Assembly (NCBI GenBank): GCA_937874755.1
Contig: CALNBC010000298.1
Span: 1-11,564 of the forward strand
Direction: 5' to 3'
DNA: 11,564 bases
Source: an uncultured Clostridia bacterium
GTDB taxonomy: Bacteria; Bacillota; Clostridia; Christensenellales; CALWSW01
Shown here: piece after piece, positions 1 to 8,532 of the stretch
How positions within the stretch are numbered: position 1 is the first letter of the stretch
How the letters are laid out: every line of letters begins with the position of its first letter
Position numbers and translations under genes: made by a program
The notes under the pieces: generated by a model
Databases searched by the model: none
Told to the model about the DNA's origin: nothing
Seen by the model: the letters and a program-made list of their open reading frames with translations, nothing else

Positions 1-1701
1 GCCGCTGTCAAAGCGGGTAAGGAATACGACCTGCTGGACCCCCGCACAAAAGTACCTGTAAAAAGGTTAAACGCGGCAGAAGTTTTTGATAAGATTGTAG
101 ATTCTGCTTGGCAGAACGGCGAGCCAGGAATAGTGTTTTTAGACAGGATAAACCGCGACAATCTGCTTCCTCATATGGGCGAAATAGAATCCACCAATCC
201 CTGCGGCGAGCAGCCGCTGTTGCCGTATGAATCGTGCAACCTCGGTTCAATTAACTTAAATGCGGTCGTTGTATCAAAAGACGGCAAGTACGAGGTGGAT
301 TACGGCGAGCTGGGAAGGATAACAGACCTCTCGGTCAGATTCCTTGACAATGTGATAGAAATCAACAAATACCCCCTCCGCCAAATTGAGGAAACTACCC
401 TTTCTACGAGGAAGATAGGCCTTGGTGTCATGGGCTTTGCGGACATGCTGTTCAAACTCGGCATCCCCTACGACTCCCCGGAAGCCGTTTCACTGGCCGA
501 GGGAGTGATGGGCTTCATCCAAGCGCGCTCACATAGGATGTCTAGGGAACTAGCTAAGATGAGGGGTACTTTTCCGGCGTGGAAGGGCAGTCTATGGGAA
601 GAACGCGGTGAGCCCATGCGCAACGCCACCACGACCACCATCGCCCCTACAGGGACGATATCCATCATTTGTGGAGCTTCCAGCGGAATCGAACCGTTGT
701 TTGCCATCAGCTTTGTACGCAATGTAATGGATGACGACGAGCTTCCTGAAGTCAACCCTGTGTTCGAAAAGGTAGCAAAGGACGGCGGTTTTTATTCTGC
801 CGAACTTATGAGAAGAATAGCAAAAGAGGGCACTCTGGCTCACATTGGCGAAGTGCCGCAAGAAGTACGCCGCATTTTCGTAACATCCCACGACATTAGT
901 CCCGCGGCGCATATTGACATGCAGGCAGCGTTCCAGCGCCATACGGACAATGCTGTATCCAAAACCGTAAACTTTGTAAACAGCGCCACAAAAGAAGACG
1001 TGAGCGAAGCCTTCTTGCTAGCTTATGAATCTGATTGCAAGGGAGTCACGATTTATAGGGACGGAAGCAGGGATTCTCAGGTGCTCAACATCGGTTCCGT
1101 CAACCGCAAGGAAAAACCCAATGAAGTCCCCGCCACTCAGCAACAGATCACTCCACGCCCCCGTCCGAGCGTCACAAGGGGCATCACGGAAAAGATCCGC
1201 ATTGGCTGCGGGAATCTGTACGTCACAGTCAATTACGATGATCGGGGTATCTGCGAGGTATTTGCAAACCTCGGTCGAGCTGGAGGCTGCCCATCCCAGT
1301 CCGAAGCGACTAGCAGGCTTATCTCGATAGCACTCCGTTCTGGCATGGATGTGGACGAAATAGTAGAACAACTAAAGGGAATACGTTGCCACTCAACTTT
1401 GCGCCAAATGCGCGAAAAAGGTCTTAAAGTGCTTTCCTGCCCCGACGCAATTGGCAAGGTAATAGAAAAGGTCGCTAAAGAACATCGCTTTGGTCTAAAC
1501 GGCGAAAAGTATGCTCAGGGAGACGAAACAGAAGTAGCTACCATCGATCTTCCGGATGAGGAAGAAGTCAGTTTATACCCTTTGGAAGGGTCGAACGAAG
1601 AATCAAAACAAAACGGTATATGTCCCGACTGCGGCGAGATAATGGAGCATGAGAGTGGCTGCGTCGTGTGCAGAAACTGTGGCTATAGCAAGTGTGGTTG
1701 A
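1..1701 (+). CDS. nrdJ: Adenosylcobalamin-dependent (class II) ribonucleoside-diphosphate reductase, C-terminal part; 5' end outside window
   Basis: Frame 1 is open from the first base to the TGA at 1699-1701, giving 566 residues of a longer protein. It reduces ribonucleotides to deoxyribonucleotides in the cytoplasm, using a thiyl radical generated from adenosylcobalamin. The active-site signature NPCGEQ is at nt 196-213; its Cys codon, 202-204, would carry the thiyl radical. The partner Cys sits in SCNLGSIN, codon 235-237. The phosphate-binding stretch TIAPTGTIS lies near nt 640-665. A TSCPD domain, typical of class II enzymes, spans about nt 1174-1400. An acidic linker then leads to a Cys-rich tail (nt 1618-1698) with CPDCG and CRNCG zinc-ribbon pairs. 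The tail ends in a C-x4-C arrangement, the same spacing as the reducing cysteine pair at the E. coli NrdA C terminus. No intein or frameshift is seen. Upstream control elements lie outside the window. Identity is very secure. Confidence 0.97.
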   Translation, partial: AAVKAGKEYDLLDPRTKVPVKRLNAAEVFDKIVDSAWQNGEPGIVFLDRINRDNLLPHMGEIESTNPCGEQPLLPYESCNLGSINLNAVVVSKDGKYEVDYGELGRITDLSVRFLDNVIEINKYPLRQIEETTLSTRKIGLGVMGFADMLFKLGIPYDSPEAVSLAEGVMGFIQARSHRMSRELAKMRGTFPAWKGSLWEERGEPMRNATTTTIAPTGTISIICGASSGIEPLFAISFVRNVMDDDELPEVNPVFEKVAKDGGFYSAELMRRIAKEGTLAHIGEVPQEVRRIFVTSHDISPAAHIDMQAAFQRHTDNAVSKTVNFVNSATKEDVSEAFLLAYESDCKGVTIYRDGSRDSQVLNIGSVNRKEKPNEVPATQQQITPRPRPSVTRGITEKIRIGCGNLYVTVNYDDRGICEVFANLGRAGGCPSQSEATSRLISIALRSGMDVDEIVEQLKGIRCHSTLRQMREKGLKVLSCPDAIGKVIEKVAKEHRFGLNGEKYAQGDETEVATIDLPDEEEVSLYPLEGSNEESKQNGICPDCGEIMEHESGCVVCRNCGYSKCG

Positions 1702-1722
1702 TAATTAAAAGGAGAACAGCCA

Positions 1723-2427
1723 ATGAAGCCCAATGCTCCGGTATATACAGGACAGCTCAGAAAACATATGATAACCGTTCCGCAAGAGCTTGGTATGGCG
1801 AGTGGAATATGCATTTTTGGCAAGCTGATTAAATCACTCGTATTTTCTACAGACGTGGCAATCATCCGGAATATCAACACCGACGCGGTTATAGCGGTTT
1901 ATCCTTTTACCCCCCAGCCTGCCATAACGCACTCGCTCATGATGGCCGCTGAGATGCCTGTGTTTTGCGGTGTCGGAGGCGGGACGACAAAAGGTAAGCG
2001 GGTCACCAATCTAGCGCAGGACGCGGAGTTCCAGGGTGCGATGGGCGTTGTGCTCAACGCGCCAACGCCGAATGAATCCATTAAGAGAGTCGCCTCAGTA
2101 ATAGATATTCCGATTGTAATCACCGTGGTTTCCGAATATACGGACATCGCTTCCCGATTGAAATCAGGGGCTTCTATCCTCAACGTGTCCTGCGCGGCGA
2201 AAACCCCGTTAATCGTCGGCTCCATACGCAAAGAATTCCCAGACGTTCCGATAATTGCCACTGGCGGCTCAACTCCCGAGTCGATACGCCGAACGATAGA
2301 TGCAGGCGCAAACGCCATAACTTATACCCCGCCAACGACCGCAGAGCTTTTTAGAGGCATGATGGTGCGCTATCGCGACGATTGCGAGGCAGAATACGAG
2401 GCATCGCTGAAAAAACGGGATGATTAA
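1723..2427 (+). CDS. Conserved TIM-barrel protein of unknown function (often annotated just 'hydrolase')
   Basis: This is a 234-residue cytoplasmic protein starting at ATG 1723 behind GGAG (1711-1714), only 21 nt after the nrdJ stop, so it is probably co-transcribed with nrdJ. Alternating hydrophobic strands and glycine turns suggest a single beta/alpha barrel. Visible motifs are VYPFTPQP (about residues 65-72), a glycine-rich GVGGGTTKGKR (about 84-94), VVLNAPTPNES, LNVSCAAKTP and ATGGSTPES near residue 183. The last resembles the phosphate-binding GG loop late in barrels such as KDPG aldolase, NanE and ThiG. From memory, close relatives occur widely in Firmicutes with only generic names. The position after nrdJ suggests a nucleotide- or phosphate-linked role, but that is inference. 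No signal peptide or membrane segment is seen. The gene is certainly real; its function is unknown. Confidence 0.85.
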   Translation: MKPNAPVYTGQLRKHMITVPQELGMASGICIFGKLIKSLVFSTDVAIIRNINTDAVIAVYPFTPQPAITHSLMMAAEMPVFCGVGGGTTKGKRVTNLAQDAEFQGAMGVVLNAPTPNESIKRVASVIDIPIVITVVSEYTDIASRLKSGASILNVSCAAKTPLIVGSIRKEFPDVPIIATGGSTPESIRRTIDAGANAITYTPPTTAELFRGMMVRYRDDCEAEYEASLKKRDD

Positions 2428-2449
2428 GGGTAACCTCACGATTAGTACT

Positions 2450-2480
2450 GCCGGGCGTTTTATCGTCCGGCTACTGTTTT
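2450..2480 (+). terminator. Intrinsic terminator after the nrdJ-barrel pair
   Basis: An 8-bp stem (GCCGGGCG at 2450-2457 with CGTCCGGC at 2464-2471, one G-U pair) closes a 6-nt loop and is followed by TACTGTTTT. It lies 22 nt past the barrel gene stop, where a transcript end is expected. The U tract is short. Confidence 0.75.
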
Positions 2481-2597
2481 AATAATTAGACGAAAATGAC
2501 ATAGGAATCAACATTCTTATATTGACTGCGATACAAGCTAAGGGTTTATTTATAGATTTATTCCTATTTATTCACAAGAAGGATTCTGCTTCTCCAT

Positions 2598-2624
2598 ACA
2601 CCCTAGGCATTTCGGTGTTTTTTT
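2598..2624 (+). terminator. Possible second terminator or small-transcript end in the gap before the EF-G gene
   Basis: ACACC (2598-2602) can pair with GGTGT (2614-2618), followed directly by a run of seven Ts (2618-2624). The stem is only 5 bp with an 11-nt loop, so it is weak. A second small hairpin, AGAAG...CTTCT, lies just upstream. The rest of the gap (2481-2597) is AT-rich and contains no convincing ORF. Confidence 0.35.
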
Positions 2625-2626
2625 AG

Positions 2627-2655
2627 TTTACAGAATTCGTCCGGACTGTTATTAT
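2627..2655 (+). promoter_or_regulatory. Promoter of the EF-G paralogue gene
   Basis: TTTACA (2627-2632), a 17-bp spacer and TATTAT (2650-2655) closely match the sigma-A consensus. Transcription would start near 2662, giving a leader of about 90 nt. The promoter begins right after the T run of the possible upstream terminator. Confidence 0.65.
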
Positions 2656-2750
2656 AGTAAAGGTGCTTTAAAACATTCAAATGTTTGCACAAGTCACGTT
2701 TTTTAAAAATTAATTCAATTCATTATAAATCAACAGGGGGAATCCAGCAT

Positions 2751-4841
2751 ATGAAGACCTACTCAACCAAACAAATCCGAAATGTCGGTATGATCGGCCA
2801 CGGAGGCGAGGGCAAGACCACCCTTACCGAAGCGATGCTGTTTACCTCCGGCGCTATCGGACGCATGGGCAGCGTGGACGCGGGCACCGCAACCACAGAC
2901 TACGATCCTGAAGAAATCAAACGCCAAATTTCAATTAGCGCTGCTCTTGCGCCAATTGAATGGAGTGACCATAAGATAAACATCATCGACGCTCCCGGCT
3001 ATTTCGACTTTGAAGGCGAAGTTCAGAGCACTCTCGCCGTTGTAGACGCGGCAATTATAGTCGTCGGCGCAGTCTCCGGTGTAACGGTAGGCGCGGGAAA
3101 GGCATTTAAGCTTTGCAAAGAGCAGAATCTCCCTAGGGCTTTTGTCATCAACCGTATGGACACTGAGAACGCCAACTTCGCGAAAGTATTCGGTGCCCTT
3201 CGCGATCAGTTCGGACCGTCGGTCGTACCGCTGCAGCTTCCCATAATGAACGGCGAGAAGTTCGTGGGATATGTAGATATAGCATCTAGAGAGGCCTATG
3301 AATTCGACCCTAAGCAGAACAAGAAGGTCGCTATTCCCGCCGACCTTGTAGACTATGTAGAAGAGTACCATTCAATTTTGGTGGAAACCGCAGCCGAAAG
3401 CTCAGAAGAACTGATGGAAAAATTCTTTGAAGGTGAGAACTTCACCATCGACGAACTTACCGTCGGTATCCGCACTGGCATCCTGACCGCTTCGCTCACA
3501 CCGGTATTCTGCACCGCCGCCTCTACTCAGCTTGGCGTTACCCGACTGATGGACAGCATTGTCCGATTCTTCCCAGCACCGGACGAAGCCGCTGCCAAAG
3601 AAGGCACCAACCCGAAGGACGATTCGCCCGTAAAGCGCACCTTTTCAGTTGACGAACCTTTCTCAGCCCAGGTATTTAAAACGTTGGCGGACGCTTTTGT
3701 CGGCAAGATCTCGCTGTTCAAAGTCTATTCCGGCAAGATTACGGCAGACACACAGGTCTATAACCCCACCTCAGAAAAGAATGAGAAGAACAGCGGCGTT
3801 CTATACATGGTCGGCAAGAAGACGTACAGCATAGACGAAATTGTCGCCGGCGATATCGGCGCGGTTGCCAAACTCCAGTACACCGCAACCGGTGACACGC
3901 TTTGCGACCCTCAGAATCAGGTCGAATACCCGCGCATCGAGTTCGTTCCGCCGTCTATTTCCATGGCGGTCACCGCCAAAAAGCGCGGCGAAGAAGACAA
4001 GGTCTTCGGCGGGCTGTACAAACTTCTCGAAGAAGATGGAACTTTCAAGGTGGAAAAGAGTGTCGAAACGGGAGATATGCTGCTTTCTGGCGTCGGCGAG
4101 ATGCATATTGACGTTATATGCGCGAAGCTGAAAAACAAGTTCAATGTCGAAGCCGAGCTTCAAGACCCTAAAATACCCTACCGCGAGACTATTAAGAAGT
4201 CCGCGAAAGCCCAGGGTCGCCACAAGAAGCAGTCCGGCGGGCACGGTCAGTTCGGCGATGTTTGGGTCGAATTTGAGCCTATTTTAGACGGTTCCTCCGA
4301 ATTCGAATTTGTGGATAAAATCGTCGGAGGCGTAGTTCCCAGGAACTTCATCCCTGCAGTTGAAAAAGGCCTCCGCGAAGCGGTAAACAAGGGTGTACTT
4401 GCCGGTTACCCGATGATAAACATCCGTTGCACATTGTACGACGGTTCGTATCACGCGGTCGACTCCAACGAAATGGCATTCCGCACAGCTGCAAGACTCG
4501 CGTATAAGAAGGGCTGCGCCGAAGCTCAGCCAACGCTCCTCGAGCCGATTTACACCTATAAAGTCGTCGTTCCGGACGATTACATGGGCGACATAATAGG
4601 CGACATGAACCGCCGCCGCGGTCGCATACTTGGCATGAACCCCCTTGGTGGAGGCGTGCAAGAAGTTGTCGCGGAAGTGCCTTACGCTGAAATGTTCAAG
4701 TACGCAACTGACCTCCGCTCCATGACCCAGGGGCGCGGCAGCTTCTCCAGTTCTTTCGAGCGCTACGACGAGGTTCCCGGCAACATCGCGGCAAAGATCA
4801 TCGAAAAGGCCAAAAAGGAAGGCGAAGAAGAAGAGGATTGA
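2751..4841 (+). CDS. fusA: Elongation factor G family GTPase (EF-G paralogue)
   Basis: This is a 696-residue protein, the usual EF-G length. The ATG at 2751 is chosen because AGGGGG (2735-2740) lies at proper distance and the N terminus then matches the family; the in-frame TTG at 2685 has no ribosome site. EF-G uses GTP to move tRNA-mRNA on the ribosome, or to help recycle ribosomes. The P-loop is GHGGEGKTT (residues 16-24). Switch I reads KRQISI (57-62) where classical EF-G has RGITI. Switch II reads DAPGYFDF (80-87), with Tyr84 where classical EF-G has the catalytic His. The base-recognition motif is NRMD (134-137), not NKMD. A GGHGQFGDVW-type domain IV segment and an acidic C-terminal tail follow. 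The gene stands alone, not beside rpsL, rpsG or tuf, which supports a paralogue rather than the str-operon EF-G. Whether it translocates, recycles or has a stress role cannot be told. Confidence 0.9.
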   Translation: MKTYSTKQIRNVGMIGHGGEGKTTLTEAMLFTSGAIGRMGSVDAGTATTDYDPEEIKRQISISAALAPIEWSDHKINIIDAPGYFDFEGEVQSTLAVVDAAIIVVGAVSGVTVGAGKAFKLCKEQNLPRAFVINRMDTENANFAKVFGALRDQFGPSVVPLQLPIMNGEKFVGYVDIASREAYEFDPKQNKKVAIPADLVDYVEEYHSILVETAAESSEELMEKFFEGENFTIDELTVGIRTGILTASLTPVFCTAASTQLGVTRLMDSIVRFFPAPDEAAAKEGTNPKDDSPVKRTFSVDEPFSAQVFKTLADAFVGKISLFKVYSGKITADTQVYNPTSEKNEKNSGVLYMVGKKTYSIDEIVAGDIGAVAKLQYTATGDTLCDPQNQVEYPRIEFVPPSISMAVTAKKRGEEDKVFGGLYKLLEEDGTFKVEKSVETGDMLLSGVGEMHIDVICAKLKNKFNVEAELQDPKIPYRETIKKSAKAQGRHKKQSGGHGQFGDVWVEFEPILDGSSEFEFVDKIVGGVVPRNFIPAVEKGLREAVNKGVLAGYPMINIRCTLYDGSYHAVDSNEMAFRTAARLAYKKGCAEAQPTLLEPIYTYKVVVPDDYMGDIIGDMNRRRGRILGMNPLGGGVQEVVAEVPYAEMFKYATDLRSMTQGRGSFSSSFERYDEVPGNIAAKIIEKAKKEGEEEED

Positions 4842-4846
4842 TTTCC

Positions 4847-4874
4847 AGCCGAAGGAATCCCTGTGTCGGCTTTC
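4847..4874 (+). terminator. First hairpin after the EF-G gene
   Basis: AGCCGA (4847-4852) pairs with TCGGCT (4866-4871) across a 13-nt loop, followed by TTTC. It starts five nt after the stop codon. The stem is short and the U tract weak, so it may act together with the stronger hairpin downstream. Confidence 0.4.
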
Positions 4875-4882
4875 ATATCACA

Positions 4883-4919
4883 GCGCGAAGCGTATTAGTA
4901 TCGCTTCGCGCCTTCTCTT
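4883..4919 (+). terminator. Strong hairpin terminator after the EF-G gene
   Basis: A perfect 10-bp GC-rich stem (GCGCGAAGCG at 4883-4892 with CGCTTCGCGC at 4902-4911) and a 9-nt loop are followed by the pyrimidine-rich CTTCTCTT. It separates the EF-G gene from the thrB promoter. The U tract is interrupted by Cs. Confidence 0.7.
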
Positions 4920-4987
4920 ATAATAACTGTATTAAACGATTGTAGAATTTGATCTCTAAAAGCGTTAATGCATAAATGCGCATATTG

Positions 4988-4996
4988 TGGTATAAT
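4988..4996 (+). promoter_or_regulatory. Extended -10 promoter of thrB
   Basis: TGG directly before a perfect TATAAT (4991-4996) is an extended -10 element. No good -35 hexamer lies at the proper distance. An 8-bp palindrome, ATGCGCAT (4977-4984), sits just upstream. The start would be near 5003, giving a leader of about 27 nt. Confidence 0.65.
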
Positions 4997-5029
4997 CTCA
5001 CTATTGTTCAATAAAGCGGAGGTTATAAG

Positions 5030-5926
5030 ATGCCCTCTATTAAAGTGCCCTGCTCAACTGCAAATATGGGTTCCGGATTTGACAGTATCGGCATGGCTCT
5101 TAGCCTATACAACGAAATAGAATTTGAAGTGTGCGATAGCGGATTGGAGATAAATGTCGGTGAGAACCAGGGGTTTTATATCGCAGACGACGAGCGCAAT
5201 TTAGTATACCGCTCTATCAAGCGCGCTCTAGAGGAAACGGGCGTCCCGATGCCAGGGCTACGCATAAGGCAAACGAACAGGATCCCCCAGACTCGAGGAC
5301 TGGGTTCCAGCTCCGCATGTGTCGTCGGTGGAATAATAGCGGCAAACATTATCAGCGACGGTGCCCTCTCCACTGACGATATGATATCTATTGCAGCGGA
5401 AATCGAAGGTCACCCGGATAACATTCTCCCCACCTTTGTCGGCGGCATGACCGCCGGGGCGATAACCGAAGGCAAGGTGCAATATGTTCACATAGCACCT
5501 CCCCAAAGGTTGAAGTGTTGCGCATTGATACCCGACTTCCCTCTTTCAACTAAAAAGGCGCGCGCTGTTCTGCCGACTTGCGTCTCTATGGAAGATGCGG
5601 TGTTCAATGTCTCTAGGTCTGCTTTGATGGTAGGCGCGATGACCCAGGGCAGAATGGATCTTATCCGAACAGCGTTGCAGGATAGGCTACACCAGCCTTA
5701 CCGCAAGGAGTTAATCCCCGGCTTTGACTATGTTGTCTCCGAGGCGGAAAAAAACGGCGCTTTAGGCTGCTGCCTTTCCGGTGCAGGACCGACGATGATT
5801 GCATTCCTAGAAAAGGACTACCGGCAATTTCGCCAGAGGATGAACAACGCCGTCAAGCATCTTGAGCATAAGTGGGAAGTTAAGCTATTAGACGTTTGTC
5901 ACGAAGGGGCAACATGGGAGTTCTAA
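5030..5926 (+). CDS. thrB: Homoserine kinase (GHMP kinase family)
   Basis: This 298-residue cytoplasmic enzyme phosphorylates homoserine with ATP, the committed step to threonine. ATG 5030 follows GGAGG (5018-5022) at good spacing. The N-terminal PCSTANMGSGFDSIGMAL matches the homoserine kinase start. The GHMP ATP loop GLGSSSA is at residues 90-96 after PQTR. EGHPDN (126-131) and VGGM follow, and the C-terminal SGAGPT loop is at 250-255. Length fits the family. Its usual partners, hom and thrC, are not adjacent; it has its own promoter and ends at a terminator shared with the convergent gene, so it is monocistronic here. No key motif is missing. Another GHMP kinase is unlikely given the complete ThrB motif set. 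Confidence 0.95.
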   Translation: MPSIKVPCSTANMGSGFDSIGMALSLYNEIEFEVCDSGLEINVGENQGFYIADDERNLVYRSIKRALEETGVPMPGLRIRQTNRIPQTRGLGSSSACVVGGIIAANIISDGALSTDDMISIAAEIEGHPDNILPTFVGGMTAGAITEGKVQYVHIAPPQRLKCCALIPDFPLSTKKARAVLPTCVSMEDAVFNVSRSALMVGAMTQGRMDLIRTALQDRLHQPYRKELIPGFDYVVSEAEKNGALGCCLSGAGPTMIAFLEKDYRQFRQRMNNAVKHLEHKWEVKLLDVCHEGATWEF

Positions 5927-5976
5927 ACACTAATTAAATACTCACCAATTAGTATCGTACATGTTGAATAGTTCAT

Positions 5977-6010
5977 AAAGAACGGGTCGCCCTCGGGCAA
6001 CCCGTTCTTT
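5977..6010. terminator. Bidirectional terminator between thrB and the convergent metallo-hydrolase gene
   Basis: AAAGAACGGGT (5977-5987) and ACCCGTTCTTT (6000-6010) form a perfect 11-bp stem, with an inner GCC/GGC helix above a C-A mismatch. A-rich and T-rich flanks let it work on both strands. It overlaps the TAA stop codon of the minus-strand gene (6009-6011). A weaker AT-rich inverted repeat, ACTAATT/AATTAGT (5929-5953), precedes it. Confidence 0.9.
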
Positions 6011-7043
6011 ATTCGCCGTAGTATTCCGTCTTAATCTCAAAGCCGTATCCATCCGTAATGACGGCGATGGTTCCGAATAAATCCGTCCTGTATTGTTCTG
6101 CCCCAACTACATTCAGCTTATCGATTACCTCTGCCGAGGGATGATTGTAATCCGAATCGATATCGCAAGAGATAATAGCGTAATCGGGATCGACGGCTGA
6201 AAGGAACTCCTCTGTACTGGAAGACGATGAGCCGTGGTGGGGTACCTTTAGCACATCCGCCCTCAACAGCTCGGAGTATTTCGAAACGATATCACATTCC
6301 GCGTCACTCTCGATGTCCCCGGTGAGTAGGAAGGAGGAATTGTTGTAATCCAGCCTTAGCACGACACTGTAATCGTTGAGGCGGGAGTATTCGTCATCTA
6401 GAGGAGATAGTATCCTCACGCTCACATTGTCGTCGAAGGGTATCACCGAATTCATTCCGCCGCTGGCGTCTTTTATCTTCATTCCCTTTTCGGTTATCGC
6501 TGTCAGCAGGTTTTCATACGTCGGGGTGTTGTGCGCGACTTTGGGCATGTATATCTTGTCTATTGCGTAATTCTCTATTATTCTTTCCATGCTGCCTATG
6601 TGGTCATTGTGGGGATGAGTCGCCACAAGAACATCTATTTTTGAAATGCCACAGCGCTTGAGGAAATCGTCAATTGTATAAAATGCACCGCTCTCGCCGG
6701 AATCTATTAGCATGGTCTTTCCGTTAGGGCTTTGTACGAATGTGCAGTCGGCATTTCCCACTTCCAAGAAAACGACCGACAACTTTCCCTTTACCGGGAG
6801 TACTGCTTGGGAATTGGGTTCCGATTGCGTAGAAAGGGGCGTTGCTGTCGGCACTATGCCCTGTGCTGTTGGGTTGGGACTTGTTGTCGATATTAGCTGT
6901 TCCGCAGCGCTGTCAAGCTGCTCAGGTGTGATTTCAAAAAAGTAGATTGCTCCGGCTACTATTACAATAGCGAGCAGAAGGAGCATCGCAAGCTTCATAA
7001 GGCCGAGCTGTTCGCCATTCCTGCGGTTGTATTTGTTTCTCAT
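6009..7043 (-). CDS. Membrane-anchored ComEC/Rec2-like MBL-fold metallo-hydrolase
   Basis: This is a 344-residue protein. The ATG (complement of 7041-7043) follows AAGGAGG (complement of 7049-7055). A basic N terminus precedes one hydrophobic segment at about residues 14-36, with no signal-peptidase site apparent. The catalytic domain is therefore expected outside the cell, tethered to the membrane. A Ser/Thr/Pro-rich linker (about 51-82) follows. The metallo-beta-lactamase fold shows FLEVGNADC (92-100), the metal site HPHNDH (143-148, HxHxDH), LTGD (240-243) and VPHHGS (268-273), the pattern of the C-terminal domain of ComEC. ComEC also has a multi-pass channel that is absent here, so this is a stand-alone hydrolase, possibly acting on extracellular nucleic acid or another phosphodiester; the substrate is unknown. 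It is convergent with thrB and divergent from the HMA-mnmA operon. Confidence 0.9.
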   Translation of the reverse strand: MRNKYNRRNGEQLGLMKLAMLLLLAIVIVAGAIYFFEITPEQLDSAAEQLISTTSPNPTAQGIVPTATPLSTQSEPNSQAVLPVKGKLSVVFLEVGNADCTFVQSPNGKTMLIDSGESGAFYTIDDFLKRCGISKIDVLVATHPHNDHIGSMERIIENYAIDKIYMPKVAHNTPTYENLLTAITEKGMKIKDASGGMNSVIPFDDNVSVRILSPLDDEYSRLNDYSVVLRLDYNNSSFLLTGDIESDAECDIVSKYSELLRADVLKVPHHGSSSSSTEEFLSAVDPDYAIISCDIDSDYNHPSAEVIDKLNVVGAEQYRTDLFGTIAVITDGYGFEIKTEYYGE

Positions 7044-7074
7044 GCTCGCCTCCTTAATAATAACAATTCAATGT

Positions 7075-7103
7075 ATTATGTCACGAATCGAACAGACTGG
7101 CAA
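7075..7103 (-). promoter_or_regulatory. Promoter of the ComEC-like hydrolase gene
   Basis: On the minus strand TTGCCA (complement of 7098-7103), a 17-bp spacer and CATAAT (complement of 7075-7080) form a good sigma-A-type promoter, with TG one base before the -10. Its -35 lies in the spacer of the inverted repeat at 7084-7120. Confidence 0.6.
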
Positions 7104-7120
7104 ATATGGCTGTTGATTCG
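7084..7120. repeat. Bulged inverted repeat between divergent promoters, candidate operator
   Basis: CGAATC-G-AACAG (7084-7095) is the reverse complement of CTGTTGATTCG (7110-7120), apart from one extra G, with a 14-nt spacer. The element covers the -35 regions of both the leftward hydrolase promoter and the rightward HMA-mnmA promoter. It is well placed to bind a dimeric regulator, but no regulator is named by the sequence. No T run follows on either strand, so it is not a terminator. Confidence 0.5.
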
Positions 7121-7140
7121 AGGGGAAAAACCATTATAAT
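7113..7140 (+). promoter_or_regulatory. Promoter of the HMA-mnmA operon
   Basis: TTGATT (7113-7118), a 16-bp spacer and a perfect TATAAT (7135-7140). The -35 lies within the right arm of the inverted repeat at 7084-7120. Transcription would start near 7147, about 25 nt before the HMA start codon. Confidence 0.7.
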
Positions 7141-7171
7141 ATATACGGAGCTATTGAAAGGAGAATTCTTT

Positions 7172-8466
<1,295 letters not shown>

Positions 8467-8490
8467 AAATTGTGTTTTAATTGATAGGAC

Positions 8491-8519
8491 TGGACAGATT
8501 ATTTACAAAGCGATATACT
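8491..8519 (+). promoter_or_regulatory. Promoter of the rubrerythrin gene
   Basis: TGGACA (8491-8496), a 17-bp spacer and TATACT (8514-8519), each one base from the sigma-A consensus. Transcription would start near 8526, with a leader of about 57 nt that begins with the palindrome at 8533-8549. Confidence 0.7.
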
Positions 8520-8532
8520 TCTATTTAGGACA

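Noticed and set aside
1899..2318. 139-codon minus-strand frame inside the barrel gene
   Set aside because: It is a shadow of the real coding frame with no family resemblance.
2685..2750. In-frame TTG start giving a 22-residue N-terminal extension on the EF-G protein
   Set aside because: There is no ribosome site before it, the extension has no EF-G similarity, and ATG 2751 has AGGGGG at the right distance.
2931..4661. Several minus-strand frames of 100-147 codons inside the EF-G gene
   Set aside because: The plus strand encodes a complete EF-G family protein; the opposite frames show no motifs.
4894..5957. Repeated 10-mer ATTAGTATCG at 4894-4903 and 5948-5957, with a near copy at 2441
   Set aside because: Each copy sits in a different structural context (terminator loop or AT-rich spacer). 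Two copies of such a short AT-rich word are not convincing as a functional repeat.
7106..7171. Longer HMA protein starting at ATG 7106
   Set aside because: That ATG lies upstream of the -10 box (7135-7140), while ATG 7172 has a strong ribosome site and gives the normal domain length.
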